DNA of 64,000 nucleotides from Dyadobacter bucti (GCF_005869225.1 NZ_SWFP01000003.1:496001-560000); one strand, 5' to 3'; positions 46,860 through 55,905 are shown, counted from the first letter of the stretch. Numbers and translations are program-made. The notes: a model not told the origin generated them from the sequence alone.

Positions 46860-49505
46860 ATGTCGAAAGCCGACCGCCGAAAGCCGACAGCCACCACGCC
46901 CCCGCGCTGGGTAGCCACTCTTTTACGCTGGTTCGCCGCGCCGGATACTTTGGAAGAAACGGAGGGTGATTTGCTGGAAATGTATGCTTATTGGGTCGGA
47001 ACAGTCGGGTTAAGGAAAGCCAGGTGGAAATATATAGGCAGTGTAGTCAGGTTATTAAGACCTTTTGCAAAACATAAAAGATCAAAAGAGTACCCGCAAC
47101 CTTTTTTATTCAGCTATGCCATGATACGTAACTATTTCAAAATTGCTTTTCGGAACCTCTTGAAAAACAAGGGTTATTCGGCTATTAACATTGGTGGCCT
47201 GGCGGTAGGTATGGCGGTTGCGATGCTGATCGGGCTGTGGGTCCATGATGAACTGACATTTAACCAGCATCACGAAAACTATGCGCGGATTGCGCAGGTG
47301 ATGCAAAACCATCATTTTGGAGGGGAAATCAGAACGGGCAGCGGCACGCCCAAGCAGCTGGAAACGGCTCTCCGGAACCAGTATGGCAGTAATTTTAAAT
47401 ATCTGGTACTGGCAGGCGGGGCTGGGGAACACACGCTGGCGTTCGGGAATACAAAAGTCACCCAGACCGGAAATTATATGGGGCCGGAAGTGGCAGAAAT
47501 GCTCTCCCTGAAAATGCTGAAAGGCACGCGGTGGGGATTAAAAGATCAAAATTCGGTTATGCTATCGGAGTCGACCAGCAAGTCGGTTTTCGGGGATTCT
47601 GATCCGATCGACAAAATCCTGAAAATTGATAACAATCAGTCTGTCAGGGTTACAGGCGTATATGCCGATCTGCCGCATCATTCATCTTTCAGTAACCTGG
47701 CTTTTATCGCGCCCTGGAAGTTGCTGGAAAAAGATCTTCCGCCATGGATCGGGTGGGGAAATAACTGGTTTCAGCTTTTTGTGCAGATAGCCGACAACGC
47801 TGACATGAACCGGGTTTCCGCAAATATTCATAATGCTAAGCTGAATCATATCGACAAAGAAGAGGCCAAATACAAGCCGGTGGTCTTTCTTCAGCCTATG
47901 CGCAACTGGAATTTGTATTCCAATTTCAAAAACGGCGTCAATGCCGGGGGAAGAATAGAGATCGTGTGGCTGTTCGGTGTGATCGGGCTTTTTGTACTGC
48001 TGCTCGCCTGTATCAATTTCATGAATTTGAACACGGCGAGGAGCGAAAAACGGGCGAAAGAAATCGGCGTACGCAAAGCAGTCGGTTCCGCCAAAGCCCA
48101 ACTGGCGCTGCAATTTCTCGGCGAATCTTTGCTGGTGGTGTCAATTGCATTTGTTATATCCCTTTTACTGACGCGTCTTTGTCTTCCGGAATTCAATAAT
48201 GTCGTGGAGAAAAAGATCGTTGTCCCTTGGAATATGCCTTCCTTTTGGTTGGCATGCATAGGGTTTGTGCTTTTTACGGGCCTTGTTGCCGGTAGTTATC
48301 CTGCCCTTTATCTGTCGTCATTCAAACCGATCGCAGCCCTGAAAGGCGTCACTTCGAAATTGACAGGCGGGCACTTCTCCGGCTCTCCACGTCGGGTTTT
48401 AGTTGTTTTGCAGTTTTCGGTTTCAGTCACGCTTATTATCGGGACGATCATTGTTTTCCGTCAGGTACAATTTGCCAAAAACCGGCCGATCGGGTACAGT
48501 CGCCAGCAGTTGGTCAGCAGCCCGATCAAGTCGGATGAGATCATCAAACATTATGCGGCTTTCCGGAATGATTTGTTGAACACCGGTATCGTTGAGGAGG
48601 TTACGGCTACCGATTCTCCGGTAACCAACACTTTTGTCACAAACAGTGGTTTCAGCTGGAAAGGCAAAGATCCTTCGATGACGGACGAATTCGTAACACT
48701 CCGGATCACGCATGAATTTGGTAAGACGATCGGCTGGCAATTGAAACACGGCCGGGATTTTTCGAAGGAATTCCCAACCGACTCGATGGGATTTATACTG
48801 AATGAGGCGGCGGTCAAATACATGGGATTGAAAAACCCGATCGGTGAAATGATCCAGTGGGGCAACAATGGCAAGTATAAGGTAATCGGAGTTGTGAAAG
48901 ACCTGGTCACGCAGTCGCCGTACGAACCGGTCAGACAGACTATTTTCTTTCTGAACTATATCAGGATCAGTCTGATCAGCATGAAAATAAAACCAACCGC
49001 AAGTGCATCAGCCGCAGTGGCAAAAATCGGTTCGGTTTTCAAGAAATATGATCCTGAAAATTTGTTCCAATACACATTTGCCGATCAGGAATACAACAGG
49101 AAATTCAGCGACGAAGAACGGATCGCAATGCTCACTACCTTCTTCGCGGTACTCGCGGTTTTCATTTCCTGCCTGGGATTGTTTGGCCTGGCTTCTTTCG
49201 TAGCGGAGCAGCGGACAAAAGAAATCGGTATCCGCAAAGTACTGGGCGCTTCCGTGGTTAATCTGTGGCAACTTTTATCGAGGGAGTTTTTAGTGCTTGT
49301 GATCGTGTCCTGCATCATTTCCGGTCCCGTTGCCTGGTATTTTATGAGCGACTGGCTGCAGCGATATACCTACCGGACAGAAATTTCCTGGTGGATTTTT
49401 GCCGCGGCAGGTGTGGGAGCCTTGACCATTACCTTGCTGACCGTCAGTTTTCAGGCGATTAAAGCGGCGCTGCTTAATCCGGTGAAGTCGCTTAGGAGTG
49501 AATGA
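46860..49505 (+). CDS. ABC transporter permease P16 with N-terminal prefix domain
   Basis: 881 residues. The first dozen codons (MSKADRRKPTAT) are a D-type repeat read as protein. The prefix domain follows (TPPRWVATLLRWFAAPDTLEE...), and MIRNYFKIAFRNL appears at residue 88. The prefix DNA from about 46949 to 47160 is almost identical to that of P15, but after that the permease body belongs to the P3/P14/P17 subgroup (GLWVHDELTFNQHH, MRNWNLYSNFKNG). FtsX module 1 near 382 (ACINFMNLNTARSEKRAKEIGVRK), module 2 near 769 (SCLGLFGLASFVAEQRTKEIGIRK). The last codons AGT-GAA-TGA lead into octamers. Confidence 0.93.
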   Translation: MSKADRRKPTATTPPRWVATLLRWFAAPDTLEETEGDLLEMYAYWVGTVGLRKARWKYIGSVVRLLRPFAKHKRSKEYPQPFLFSYAMIRNYFKIAFRNLLKNKGYSAINIGGLAVGMAVAMLIGLWVHDELTFNQHHENYARIAQVMQNHHFGGEIRTGSGTPKQLETALRNQYGSNFKYLVLAGGAGEHTLAFGNTKVTQTGNYMGPEVAEMLSLKMLKGTRWGLKDQNSVMLSESTSKSVFGDSDPIDKILKIDNNQSVRVTGVYADLPHHSSFSNLAFIAPWKLLEKDLPPWIGWGNNWFQLFVQIADNADMNRVSANIHNAKLNHIDKEEAKYKPVVFLQPMRNWNLYSNFKNGVNAGGRIEIVWLFGVIGLFVLLLACINFMNLNTARSEKRAKEIGVRKAVGSAKAQLALQFLGESLLVVSIAFVISLLLTRLCLPEFNNVVEKKIVVPWNMPSFWLACIGFVLFTGLVAGSYPALYLSSFKPIAALKGVTSKLTGGHFSGSPRRVLVVLQFSVSVTLIIGTIIVFRQVQFAKNRPIGYSRQQLVSSPIKSDEIIKHYAAFRNDLLNTGIVEEVTATDSPVTNTFVTNSGFSWKGKDPSMTDEFVTLRITHEFGKTIGWQLKHGRDFSKEFPTDSMGFILNEAAVKYMGLKNPIGEMIQWGNNGKYKVIGVVKDLVTQSPYEPVRQTIFFLNYIRISLISMKIKPTASASAAVAKIGSVFKKYDPENLFQYTFADQEYNRKFSDEERIAMLTTFFAVLAVFISCLGLFGLASFVAEQRTKEIGIRKVLGASVVNLWQLLSREFLVLVIVSCIISGPVAWYFMSDWLQRYTYRTEISWWIFAAAGVGALTITLLTVSFQAIKAALLNPVKSLRSE

Positions 49506-49626
49506 ATGAATGATTGAATGAGCCGCCGTGGAACGGGGAATGAGCCGCTGTGGAACAGGGAATGAGCCGCCGTGGAACGGGGAATGAGCTGCTGTGGAAC
49601 AGGGAATGAGCCGCTGTGGAACGGGG
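49499..49626. repeat. Octamers and five tandem 22-bp units before P17
   Basis: Two to three octamers from the P16 stop codon, then five head-to-tail 22-bp units (49517, 49539, 49561, 49583, 49605) with core GAGCCGCYGTGGAACRGGG. Alternate units differ at the same positions, so a 44-bp higher-order unit may have been duplicated. Confidence 0.9.
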
Positions 49627-49718
49627 AATTGGAGGGCTTGGAGCTAGGGCTTTCGATTGTCGGTGGTTTGGCCGCTTGCAAATAATGATTGAAAATCAAT
49701 ATAATTCAAAACCAAAAA

Positions 49719-52364
49719 ATGCCGATAACTGACCGCCGAAAGCCGATAGCCCCCCTGCCTCCCCGCTGGTCAACCAAACTTTTACGCTGGTTTGCTGCGC
49801 CGGATACTTTGGAAGAAACCGAGGGGGATTTGCTGGAAATGTATGCCTACTGGATAGAAACGGTTGGGGTAAGGAAAGCCCGATGGAGATATGTAGTGAG
49901 CGTTGTTAAATTATTAAGGCCTTTTGCAAGATCAAAAAGATTGGAACAGTATCCCCGTACCTATTTTTTCAGCCATGTTATGATACATAATTATTTCAAA
50001 ATCGCGGTAAGAAATCTTTTAAAAAACAAAGGCTATTCGGCCATTAATATCGGCGGACTGGCTGTCGGGATGGCTGTGGCTATGCTGATTGGCCTGTGGG
50101 TTCATGATGAAGTTACTTTTAACCGGTATCATCAAAACTATGACCGCATTGCGCAGGTGATGCAAACCCAGGACCTGGGCGGGGATGTGGTAACACAGGC
50201 GAAAAGCCCGGCGCCGCTGGGAAAAGAACTCAGGGCAACATACGGGGATAATTTCAAATACCTGGCCACTTCGACAACGACCGCGAACCACGTTTTGAGC
50301 TTTGCGGACAGGAAATTCACAAAAAAAGGCAAGTTCATCGATTCGGATGCTCCACAGATGTTTACCCTTAAAATGCTGAGCGGGAATTATGCAGCTTTGC
50401 AGGAGCCGGGATCTGTTTTGCTTTCCGAAAGTACTGCCGAGGCCTTGTTTGGAAAAGAGAACGCCCTCAACAAATTAATCAAGATCGATAATGATCTGAA
50501 TGTCAGGGTAACAGGGGTATACGAGGAACTGCCATATAATTCCACGCTTGCGAACGTGGCTTTTATGGCTCCATGGCAGCTGTATATTTCCGGTGTGGCA
50601 TACGGTATAAAGAACAAGGACAACTGGGGCAATAATTTTGTGGAGATTTACGCCCAGTTAGCGGATAATACGGATATGTCCGAAGTTTCCCGGAAGATTA
50701 AAGATGCCAAAGCAAACAAAGTTGGGCCGGAGGATTTTGTTTCCAAACCAGAAATTTCACTTCAGCCCATGAGCCGCTGGCATTTGTATTCGGAGTGGAA
50801 AAACGGAGTAAATACAGGAGGCCGTATTCAGTATGTATGGCTTTTCGGGATTATTGGCGGGTTTGTACTGCTGCTTGCCTGCATCAATTTTATGAACCTG
50901 AGCACGGCCCGTTCCGAAAAACGGGCAAAAGAGGTGGGTATCCGTAAAGCTTCTGGTTCTATGCGCGGGCAATTGGTCACACAGTTTTTAAGCGAGTCGC
51001 TGCTGGTGGCGGGCTTTTCCTTTGTTCTGGCCTTAATCCTGGTGTTCCTGATTTTGCCATCTTTCAATGAAGTCGCAGACAAGAAAATGGGTATTTTATG
51101 GACGAACCCCTGGTTCTGGTTAGCTGGAATTGGTTTCAGTCTTTTTACAGGTCTGCTTTCGGGAAGTTATCCGGCTTTGTACTTGTCTTCTTTCCAGCCG
51201 GTAAAAGTATTGAAAGGCACGTTCAAAGCGGGGCGTTTTGCTTCTGTTCCGCGCAAGGTGCTGGTAGTTTTGCAGTTTACTGTTTCGGTTACATTGATAA
51301 TCGGTACCATCATTGTTTTCCGGCAAATCCAGTTTACCAAAAATCGTCCCATAGGCTACAATCGCGACAAGTTGGTGATGGTAGACATGCCTACACTGGA
51401 CATTCACAATCATTTTGAGTCTTTCCGCAGCGAATTGCTGGAAACGGGCGTCGTAGTGGAAACTGCCAAAACGACCACACCGATGACTGAAAAAAGGCAG
51501 AACGAAAATGGGTTCAGCTGGAAGGGGAGGGAGGAAAACCAGGACAAACCATTTGCAACATTCGGGGTAACCCATGAATTTGGCAAAACGGTGGACTGGA
51601 AGATCAAAGACGGGAGGGATTTTTCGAAGGATTTTGCCGACGACAATCTGGCGGTAATCTTAAATGAGTCGGCTGTAAAATACATGGGATTGAAAAATCC
51701 TGTGGGCGAAACGATCACCTGGGGAACGCAGCCTCTGCATGTCGTCGGCGTAGTGAAGGATATGATCATGGAATCACCGTATGAACCCGTGCAGCAAACG
51801 ATATATTACATTGCGCCCTGGCCTGCTTATATTTTGAGTATCAGGCTAAAACCCGATGTCGGCAACAGCGAAGCTTTGGCTAAAATAGAAACCGTTTTTA
51901 AAAAATATGCCCCAGCTGTACCGTTCGACTACAAATTTGTCGATGAGGAATATGATGCCAAATTCCGGATGGAAGAAAGGATTGGCAAACTGGCCAGCTT
52001 TTTCGCCGTACTTGCTGTGTTTATCAGCTGCCTCGGACTTTTTGGCCTGGCCTCATTCGTTGCGGAACAGCGCACAAAGGAGATCGGGATACGGAAAGTC
52101 CTTGGGGCTTCGGTTACCAACCTCTGGCAAATGTTATCCAGGGATTTTGTCTTGCTGGTTATTATCTCATGCCTCATTTCTGCGCCGATAGCCTGGTATG
52201 CACTCCATAGCTGGCTACAAAAATATAACTATCATACTGAAATTTCGTGGTGGATTTTCGCCGCCTCAGGCGCAGGGGCTTTGATTGTCACATTATTAAC
52301 AGTGAGTTTTCAGGCGATCAGGGCTGCTTTGCTGGATCCGGTGAAGAGTTTGAAAACGGAATGA
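49719..52364 (+). CDS. ABC transporter permease P17 with N-terminal prefix domain
   Basis: 881 residues from the ATG at 49719; a TTG at 49689 would add ten residues and is less likely. Codons 1-12 (MPITDRRKPIAP) are again a D-type repeat translated in the same frame as in P16. The prefix domain (PPRWSTKLLRWFAAPDTLEE) is more diverged than those of P15 and P16. MIHNYFKIAVRNL begins at residue 88. FtsX module 1 near 385, module 2 near 769 with KEIGIRKVLGAS. The body is close to P16 and P3. Tail DPVKSLKTE. Last permease of the PadR block; a purine arm follows the stop. Confidence 0.93.
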   Translation: MPITDRRKPIAPLPPRWSTKLLRWFAAPDTLEETEGDLLEMYAYWIETVGVRKARWRYVVSVVKLLRPFARSKRLEQYPRTYFFSHVMIHNYFKIAVRNLLKNKGYSAINIGGLAVGMAVAMLIGLWVHDEVTFNRYHQNYDRIAQVMQTQDLGGDVVTQAKSPAPLGKELRATYGDNFKYLATSTTTANHVLSFADRKFTKKGKFIDSDAPQMFTLKMLSGNYAALQEPGSVLLSESTAEALFGKENALNKLIKIDNDLNVRVTGVYEELPYNSTLANVAFMAPWQLYISGVAYGIKNKDNWGNNFVEIYAQLADNTDMSEVSRKIKDAKANKVGPEDFVSKPEISLQPMSRWHLYSEWKNGVNTGGRIQYVWLFGIIGGFVLLLACINFMNLSTARSEKRAKEVGIRKASGSMRGQLVTQFLSESLLVAGFSFVLALILVFLILPSFNEVADKKMGILWTNPWFWLAGIGFSLFTGLLSGSYPALYLSSFQPVKVLKGTFKAGRFASVPRKVLVVLQFTVSVTLIIGTIIVFRQIQFTKNRPIGYNRDKLVMVDMPTLDIHNHFESFRSELLETGVVVETAKTTTPMTEKRQNENGFSWKGREENQDKPFATFGVTHEFGKTVDWKIKDGRDFSKDFADDNLAVILNESAVKYMGLKNPVGETITWGTQPLHVVGVVKDMIMESPYEPVQQTIYYIAPWPAYILSIRLKPDVGNSEALAKIETVFKKYAPAVPFDYKFVDEEYDAKFRMEERIGKLASFFAVLAVFISCLGLFGLASFVAEQRTKEIGIRKVLGASVTNLWQMLSRDFVLLVIISCLISAPIAWYALHSWLQKYNYHTEISWWIFAASGAGALIVTLLTVSFQAIRAALLDPVKSLKTE

Positions 52365-52392
52365 AAGGGAGGATGGAGGAAGGGGAGGATGC
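52363..52392. repeat. Purine arm after P17
   Basis: Contains GGATGGAGGAAGGGGA (52371-52386), an exact reverse complement of 53175-53190 on the far side of the HigBA genes. Confidence 0.8.
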
Positions 52393-52398
52393 GGTGCG

Positions 52399-52755
52399 TT
52401 AGGCCAGGAGAATCTCGGCGGGGATTCCGAGGTCTTTATGAAGGAATTTCATAAACTTTACGCTCATTTGTTTTTTACCGTTGATGATTTCGGAGATCGC
52501 ACCTTTGCTCATTCCAAAACGCTCAGCAAGCCCACTTTGTGTTAAACCCTGTTCCTCCATTTCAGCTTTCAGCGCTTCGATAGGCGACAACTGCCGAATT
52601 TGGTAATGTTTTGATTCATAGTCGCCTATGAGCAATGCCAATAACTCCAGCTTGTCGCCGTCAGGTGTGTCTTTCGCCGAATGAAATACGCTTTCCATTT
52701 CTTTAAGCGCTTTATTGTATTCTTCCTCCGTTTTTATCGGTCTTGAGATTTCCAT
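52399..52755 (-). CDS. higA: HigA-like antitoxin with XRE helix-turn-helix
   Basis: 118 residues. The N-terminal part (EEEYNKALKEMESVFHSA, LLALLIGDYESKHY) is the usual helical region of long HigA antitoxins. The C-terminal half is an XRE-type DNA-binding domain with LTQSGLAERFGMSKGAISEIINGKK. It starts 11 bases after the toxin gene on the same strand, the toxin-first order typical of higBA. It should bind HigB and repress the operon. The 3' end comes within 7 bases of the purine arm. Confidence 0.9.
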   Translation of the reverse strand: MEISRPIKTEEEYNKALKEMESVFHSAKDTPDGDKLELLALLIGDYESKHYQIRQLSPIEALKAEMEEQGLTQSGLAERFGMSKGAISEIINGKKQMSVKFMKFLHKDLGIPAEILLA

Positions 52756-52766
52756 TTTTGTATCTG

Positions 52767-53069
52767 TTAGTTAAATTCAATTGTTTTAGCGTCAATCTTA
52801 TCGTATTCCTTATGTGTACCAATGAACTTAATGTAACATAGCTGAAACTCGTAATTAAAAGCCGCAATTAACCTGTACTTATTGCGGCATATATTAAAAA
52901 CTATCCTTTCATTCCCTACAAAATCGGCACCTTTGAAATGTCCAACAATATGCTGAGGATTATTATACGTGTCTTTTGCTATGCGTCCATACCAATGAAG
53001 CAGATTTATCTCAGAATCGGGGTATTTGTTCCAAAACTCTTTTAGTGTGTTAAGTGCATATATCCTCAT
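52767..53069 (-). CDS. higB: HigB-like mRNA interferase toxin
   Basis: 100 residues, the size of the HigB family with RelE fold. Motifs seen are LKEFWNKYPDSEINLLHWY near the N-terminus and GNERIVFNICRNKYRLIAAFNYEFQLCYIKFIGTHKEYDKID at the C-terminal end (split here as a pattern: NKYRLI, YIKFIGTHKEYD), which are characteristic. Known for the family: ribosome-dependent mRNA cleavage. First gene of the pair. Inserted, with its antitoxin, between the two arms of a permease spacer. Confidence 0.9.
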   Translation of the reverse strand: MRIYALNTLKEFWNKYPDSEINLLHWYGRIAKDTYNNPQHIVGHFKGADFVGNERIVFNICRNKYRLIAAFNYEFQLCYIKFIGTHKEYDKIDAKTIEFN

Positions 53070-53148
53070 AAAGGTAAAATTACAAACTAAGTTCGCTCTT
53101 TGAGAACTTTTATTTAATTTTTTGAGTCAATGAAAAAGCTATAGAGAA

Positions 53149-53217
53149 GAAACCCTCCGTCACCTTCCCTTTCTTCCCCTTCCTCCATCCTACCTTTTTC
53201 CTTTTTCCTCCCTTCCC
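53149..53217. repeat. Pyrimidine arm beyond HigBA
   Basis: Pyrimidine tract with TCCCCTTCCTCCATCC (53175-53190), matching the purine arm after P17 perfectly in inverse over 16 bp, with 788 bases between. It ends just before the P18 activator site. Confidence 0.8.
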
Positions 53218-53222
53218 CAAAC

Positions 53223-53249
53223 CGAACAAACACTGTCCATTTTTGAACA
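53223..53249. promoter_or_regulatory. Activator-site cluster upstream of P18
   Basis: Half-site CGAACA (53223), then dyad TGTCCA-N4-TGAACA (53234-53249). Half-site starts are 11 and 10 bp apart. The dyad centre is 72.5 bp before the TGG at 53314. Confidence 0.65.
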
Positions 53250-53313
53250 ATGATTAACTTTTGCGAATATTCAAATGTTTGATGGTCAGATGTTTATGGA
53301 TAAATTAGTTTTA

Positions 53314-53329
53314 TGGCAAGCTATTTGAT
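53314..53329 (+). promoter_or_regulatory. -24/-12-like promoter of P18
   Basis: TGGCAAGCTATTTGAT, the copy nearest to a sigma-54 consensus in the -24 half (TGGCA, G at position 7) and with TTG at 12-14, but A where C is expected at -12. It ends 46 bases before P18. Confidence 0.5.
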
Positions 53330-53374
53330 TCGAAGGGGCAGAGGTTCATTCTACCTGCTAACGATCCACCGGGC

Positions 53375-55834
53375 ATGTTAAAAAACTATTTTAAAATTGC
53401 GGTTCGGCGCCTTCGGGCTGACCACGTCCATACAGCTATTAATGTGCTCGGCCTGGCTTTGGGGATCACAAGCTGCCTGGTTATTTATATTTTCATCCGT
53501 TACGAACTCAGCTTTGATGGATTCCATTCCAATAGTGCAAATACATACAGGGTTGTTGAACACAGCCGGAAGGCCGACGGTGTACAGCACTGGCCCACTA
53601 CTGCGTATCCGCTGGCCGAGGCTATCCGTCGTGATTTGCCCGGGGTGCAGGTAACCCAAACGGCCGGCCCGCTGGCCCGGGTCATCAGCTCGGAGGATAG
53701 CAAAGGAACTGTACATCGTTTCGAAGAAAACCGTCTCGTGTTTGCAGACAAAAACTATCTTCAGACCTTTGATTTCAGGAATGTGGTAGAGGAAGGTATA
53801 TGGCTGGCGGGTACAGCCAAAACAGCTTTTGAACAGCCCAATACCGTTGTCCTGACCCAGAAACTGGCCGACAGGTATTTCGCTGAAAATGCTGGCAATT
53901 ATGAAAAGATGATCGGCAGGACGCTGATGCTCAACAATACAGATCCGATCGTTGTTTCCGGTGTGATCCGCAATCCGCCGCATAACACGAACCTGTTATT
54001 TGAAATGCTTGTCAATTATGCTTTTTTCAAAGCAAATAACCAATATCAGGCAAACAACTGGTCGGGAAATTACCAGGGCACAACATATGTTACGCTGGCG
54101 CCCGGCGCGGATGCTCCTGCTTTTGAAAAACAACTGGCAGGCCTGAAAACAAAATACATGAATGCGGAGGATAACCGGCGGATCAGCTATTTCCTTCAAC
54201 CGCTGGCTGATATTCATACCAACACTTTGTATGAAGACTTCCTGGGAGGCTACCATGTGAGCCGGCAAATGTTACTGGTTTTGAGCAGTCTGGCTGTTTT
54301 CCTGATCCTGATCGCTTCTTTTAATTTCATCAACCTCACCACTGCCCAGGCCACCCGCCGTAATAAGGAAGTCGGTGTCCGAAAAGTGGTAGGGAGTACA
54401 CAGACGCAATTGTTTATTCAACTGATAGGGGAAACGCTGATCATTGCTGTTATCGCAGGCCTTATTTCGGCTGTCGGTCTGGAGTTTTTACTAATGGCGC
54501 TGAACAGTTCCCTGAGCATCATCAATCTGGATCTCCGTACCGATTTTACGGTCTGGCTTTTTGCGGCCGGGCTGGTAGCGGCGGTGGCATTGCTGGCGGG
54601 GTTTTATCCTGCTATGGTGATAGCACGGTTTCAGCCGATCAAGGCCCTGAAAAACATTGGTAGTACCGAGCGGCAGCGGTTTTCACTACGCCAGGGACTT
54701 ATTGTCCTGCAATTCTGCATTACCTATGGTCTGCTGGTCGGGACGTTTGTGGCTTCCCGTCAGATGAATTTTTTCATGAACAAAGATCTCGGTTTTGTCC
54801 GGGATGCCGTCGTTACAGTCAACAGTCCGCGGAATCAGTCGGTAAGTAAAATGGATGTTTTTCGTCAGGAACTTCTGGAAAACCCGGCTATCAGAGAAGT
54901 GAGTTTTTCGTCCGGTGCGCCAATTACAGAAAATTATTTCGGGACTGATTTCAGGTTAAAATCCGAGCCGGTGCAAATGAACAGGCAGGCAGAAATGAAA
55001 GTGGTGGATTTGAAATACCAGTCTCTCTTTGGCTTACAGACGCTTGCTGGCCGGTGGTTTTCAAATTCGAATATCGTGAAAGACGGCGATGCATTCAATG
55101 GTTTTGTTGTGAACGAGACCATGGTTAAAATGCTTGGCCTGACTCCGGAAACTGCTATCGGGAAAACGGTGACGATCAGTGAGGGAGAAGCCCCCATTTT
55201 GGGAGTTGTAAAGGATTTTCACAATGTGTCTTTGCAGCAACAAATACTTCCCTGCGTTTTGATCTGCTGGAACACAGGTTTTTATGAACAAATACATATA
55301 GCACTGCAAGCTGCTGCCGGGGATCGCCTGAACGTACCCCAGATCCTGAATTCGATCGAAGGAAACTGGAAGCAGACGTTTCCGCAGGATGTGTATCAGT
55401 ATGACTTTCTGAACGAGTCGCTGGCCAAAGGTTATATTGTGGAACAGTTGGTTTTCGATTCCTTCCGGATCTTCGCAGGTATTTCAATTTTTATCGCCTG
55501 CCTGGGTCTGTTCGGACTGATTGCTTTTACGGCCAACCAGCGCACCAAGGAAATCGGGGTTCGGAAGGTGCTGGGTGCTTCGGTGACGAGCGTAGTAATC
55601 ATGCTCTCGAAAGATTTTATAAAACTGGTAATTATTGCAATTGTCCTGGCCAGTCCGGTTACCTGGTATGCGCTGAACCAATGGCTTATGAATTTCGAGT
55701 ACAAGATCGGTATCGAATGGTGGGTGTTTGTGCTGGCAGGGTTACTTGCCATAGGTATTGCGCTGTTTACCATCAGCTTTCAAAGTATGAAATCCGCGCT
55801 GATGAACCCGGTGAAGGCGTTGAGGAGTGAGTAG
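53375..55834 (+). CDS. ABC transporter permease P18
   Basis: 819 residues, a single-gene block. N-terminus MLKNYFKIAVRRLRADH, with RRLRADH where others have RNLxKNK. FtsX module 1 near 312 reads ASFNFINLTTAQATRRNKEVGVRKVVGS; module 2 near 708 reads ACLGLFGLIAFTANQRTKEIGVRKVLGAS. Subgroup of P2, P11, P13 and P15 (IFIRYELSFDGFH). The second periplasmic domain has LQTLAGRWFSNSN, lacking the TxRE stretch of its relatives. The tail NPVKALRSE is followed by a D-type repeat rather than arms. Confidence 0.95.
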   Translation: MLKNYFKIAVRRLRADHVHTAINVLGLALGITSCLVIYIFIRYELSFDGFHSNSANTYRVVEHSRKADGVQHWPTTAYPLAEAIRRDLPGVQVTQTAGPLARVISSEDSKGTVHRFEENRLVFADKNYLQTFDFRNVVEEGIWLAGTAKTAFEQPNTVVLTQKLADRYFAENAGNYEKMIGRTLMLNNTDPIVVSGVIRNPPHNTNLLFEMLVNYAFFKANNQYQANNWSGNYQGTTYVTLAPGADAPAFEKQLAGLKTKYMNAEDNRRISYFLQPLADIHTNTLYEDFLGGYHVSRQMLLVLSSLAVFLILIASFNFINLTTAQATRRNKEVGVRKVVGSTQTQLFIQLIGETLIIAVIAGLISAVGLEFLLMALNSSLSIINLDLRTDFTVWLFAAGLVAAVALLAGFYPAMVIARFQPIKALKNIGSTERQRFSLRQGLIVLQFCITYGLLVGTFVASRQMNFFMNKDLGFVRDAVVTVNSPRNQSVSKMDVFRQELLENPAIREVSFSSGAPITENYFGTDFRLKSEPVQMNRQAEMKVVDLKYQSLFGLQTLAGRWFSNSNIVKDGDAFNGFVVNETMVKMLGLTPETAIGKTVTISEGEAPILGVVKDFHNVSLQQQILPCVLICWNTGFYEQIHIALQAAAGDRLNVPQILNSIEGNWKQTFPQDVYQYDFLNESLAKGYIVEQLVFDSFRIFAGISIFIACLGLFGLIAFTANQRTKEIGVRKVLGASVTSVVIMLSKDFIKLVIIAIVLASPVTWYALNQWLMNFEYKIGIEWWVFVLAGLLAIGIALFTISFQSMKSALMNPVKALRSE

Positions 55835-55845
55835 TAGTTTGAGCT

Positions 55846-55905
55846 TTCGGCGGTCAGCAGTCGCCTATCGGCTATGTTTTTCAAGCAAAAGAAAACCGAC
55901 AGCCA
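55846..55905. repeat. D-type repeat after P18
   Basis: GCTTTCGGCGGTCAGCAGTC and GCCTATCGGCT in the inverse orientation relative to the copies that precede permeases, followed by a short direct piece, ACCGACAGCC. Confidence 0.65.
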
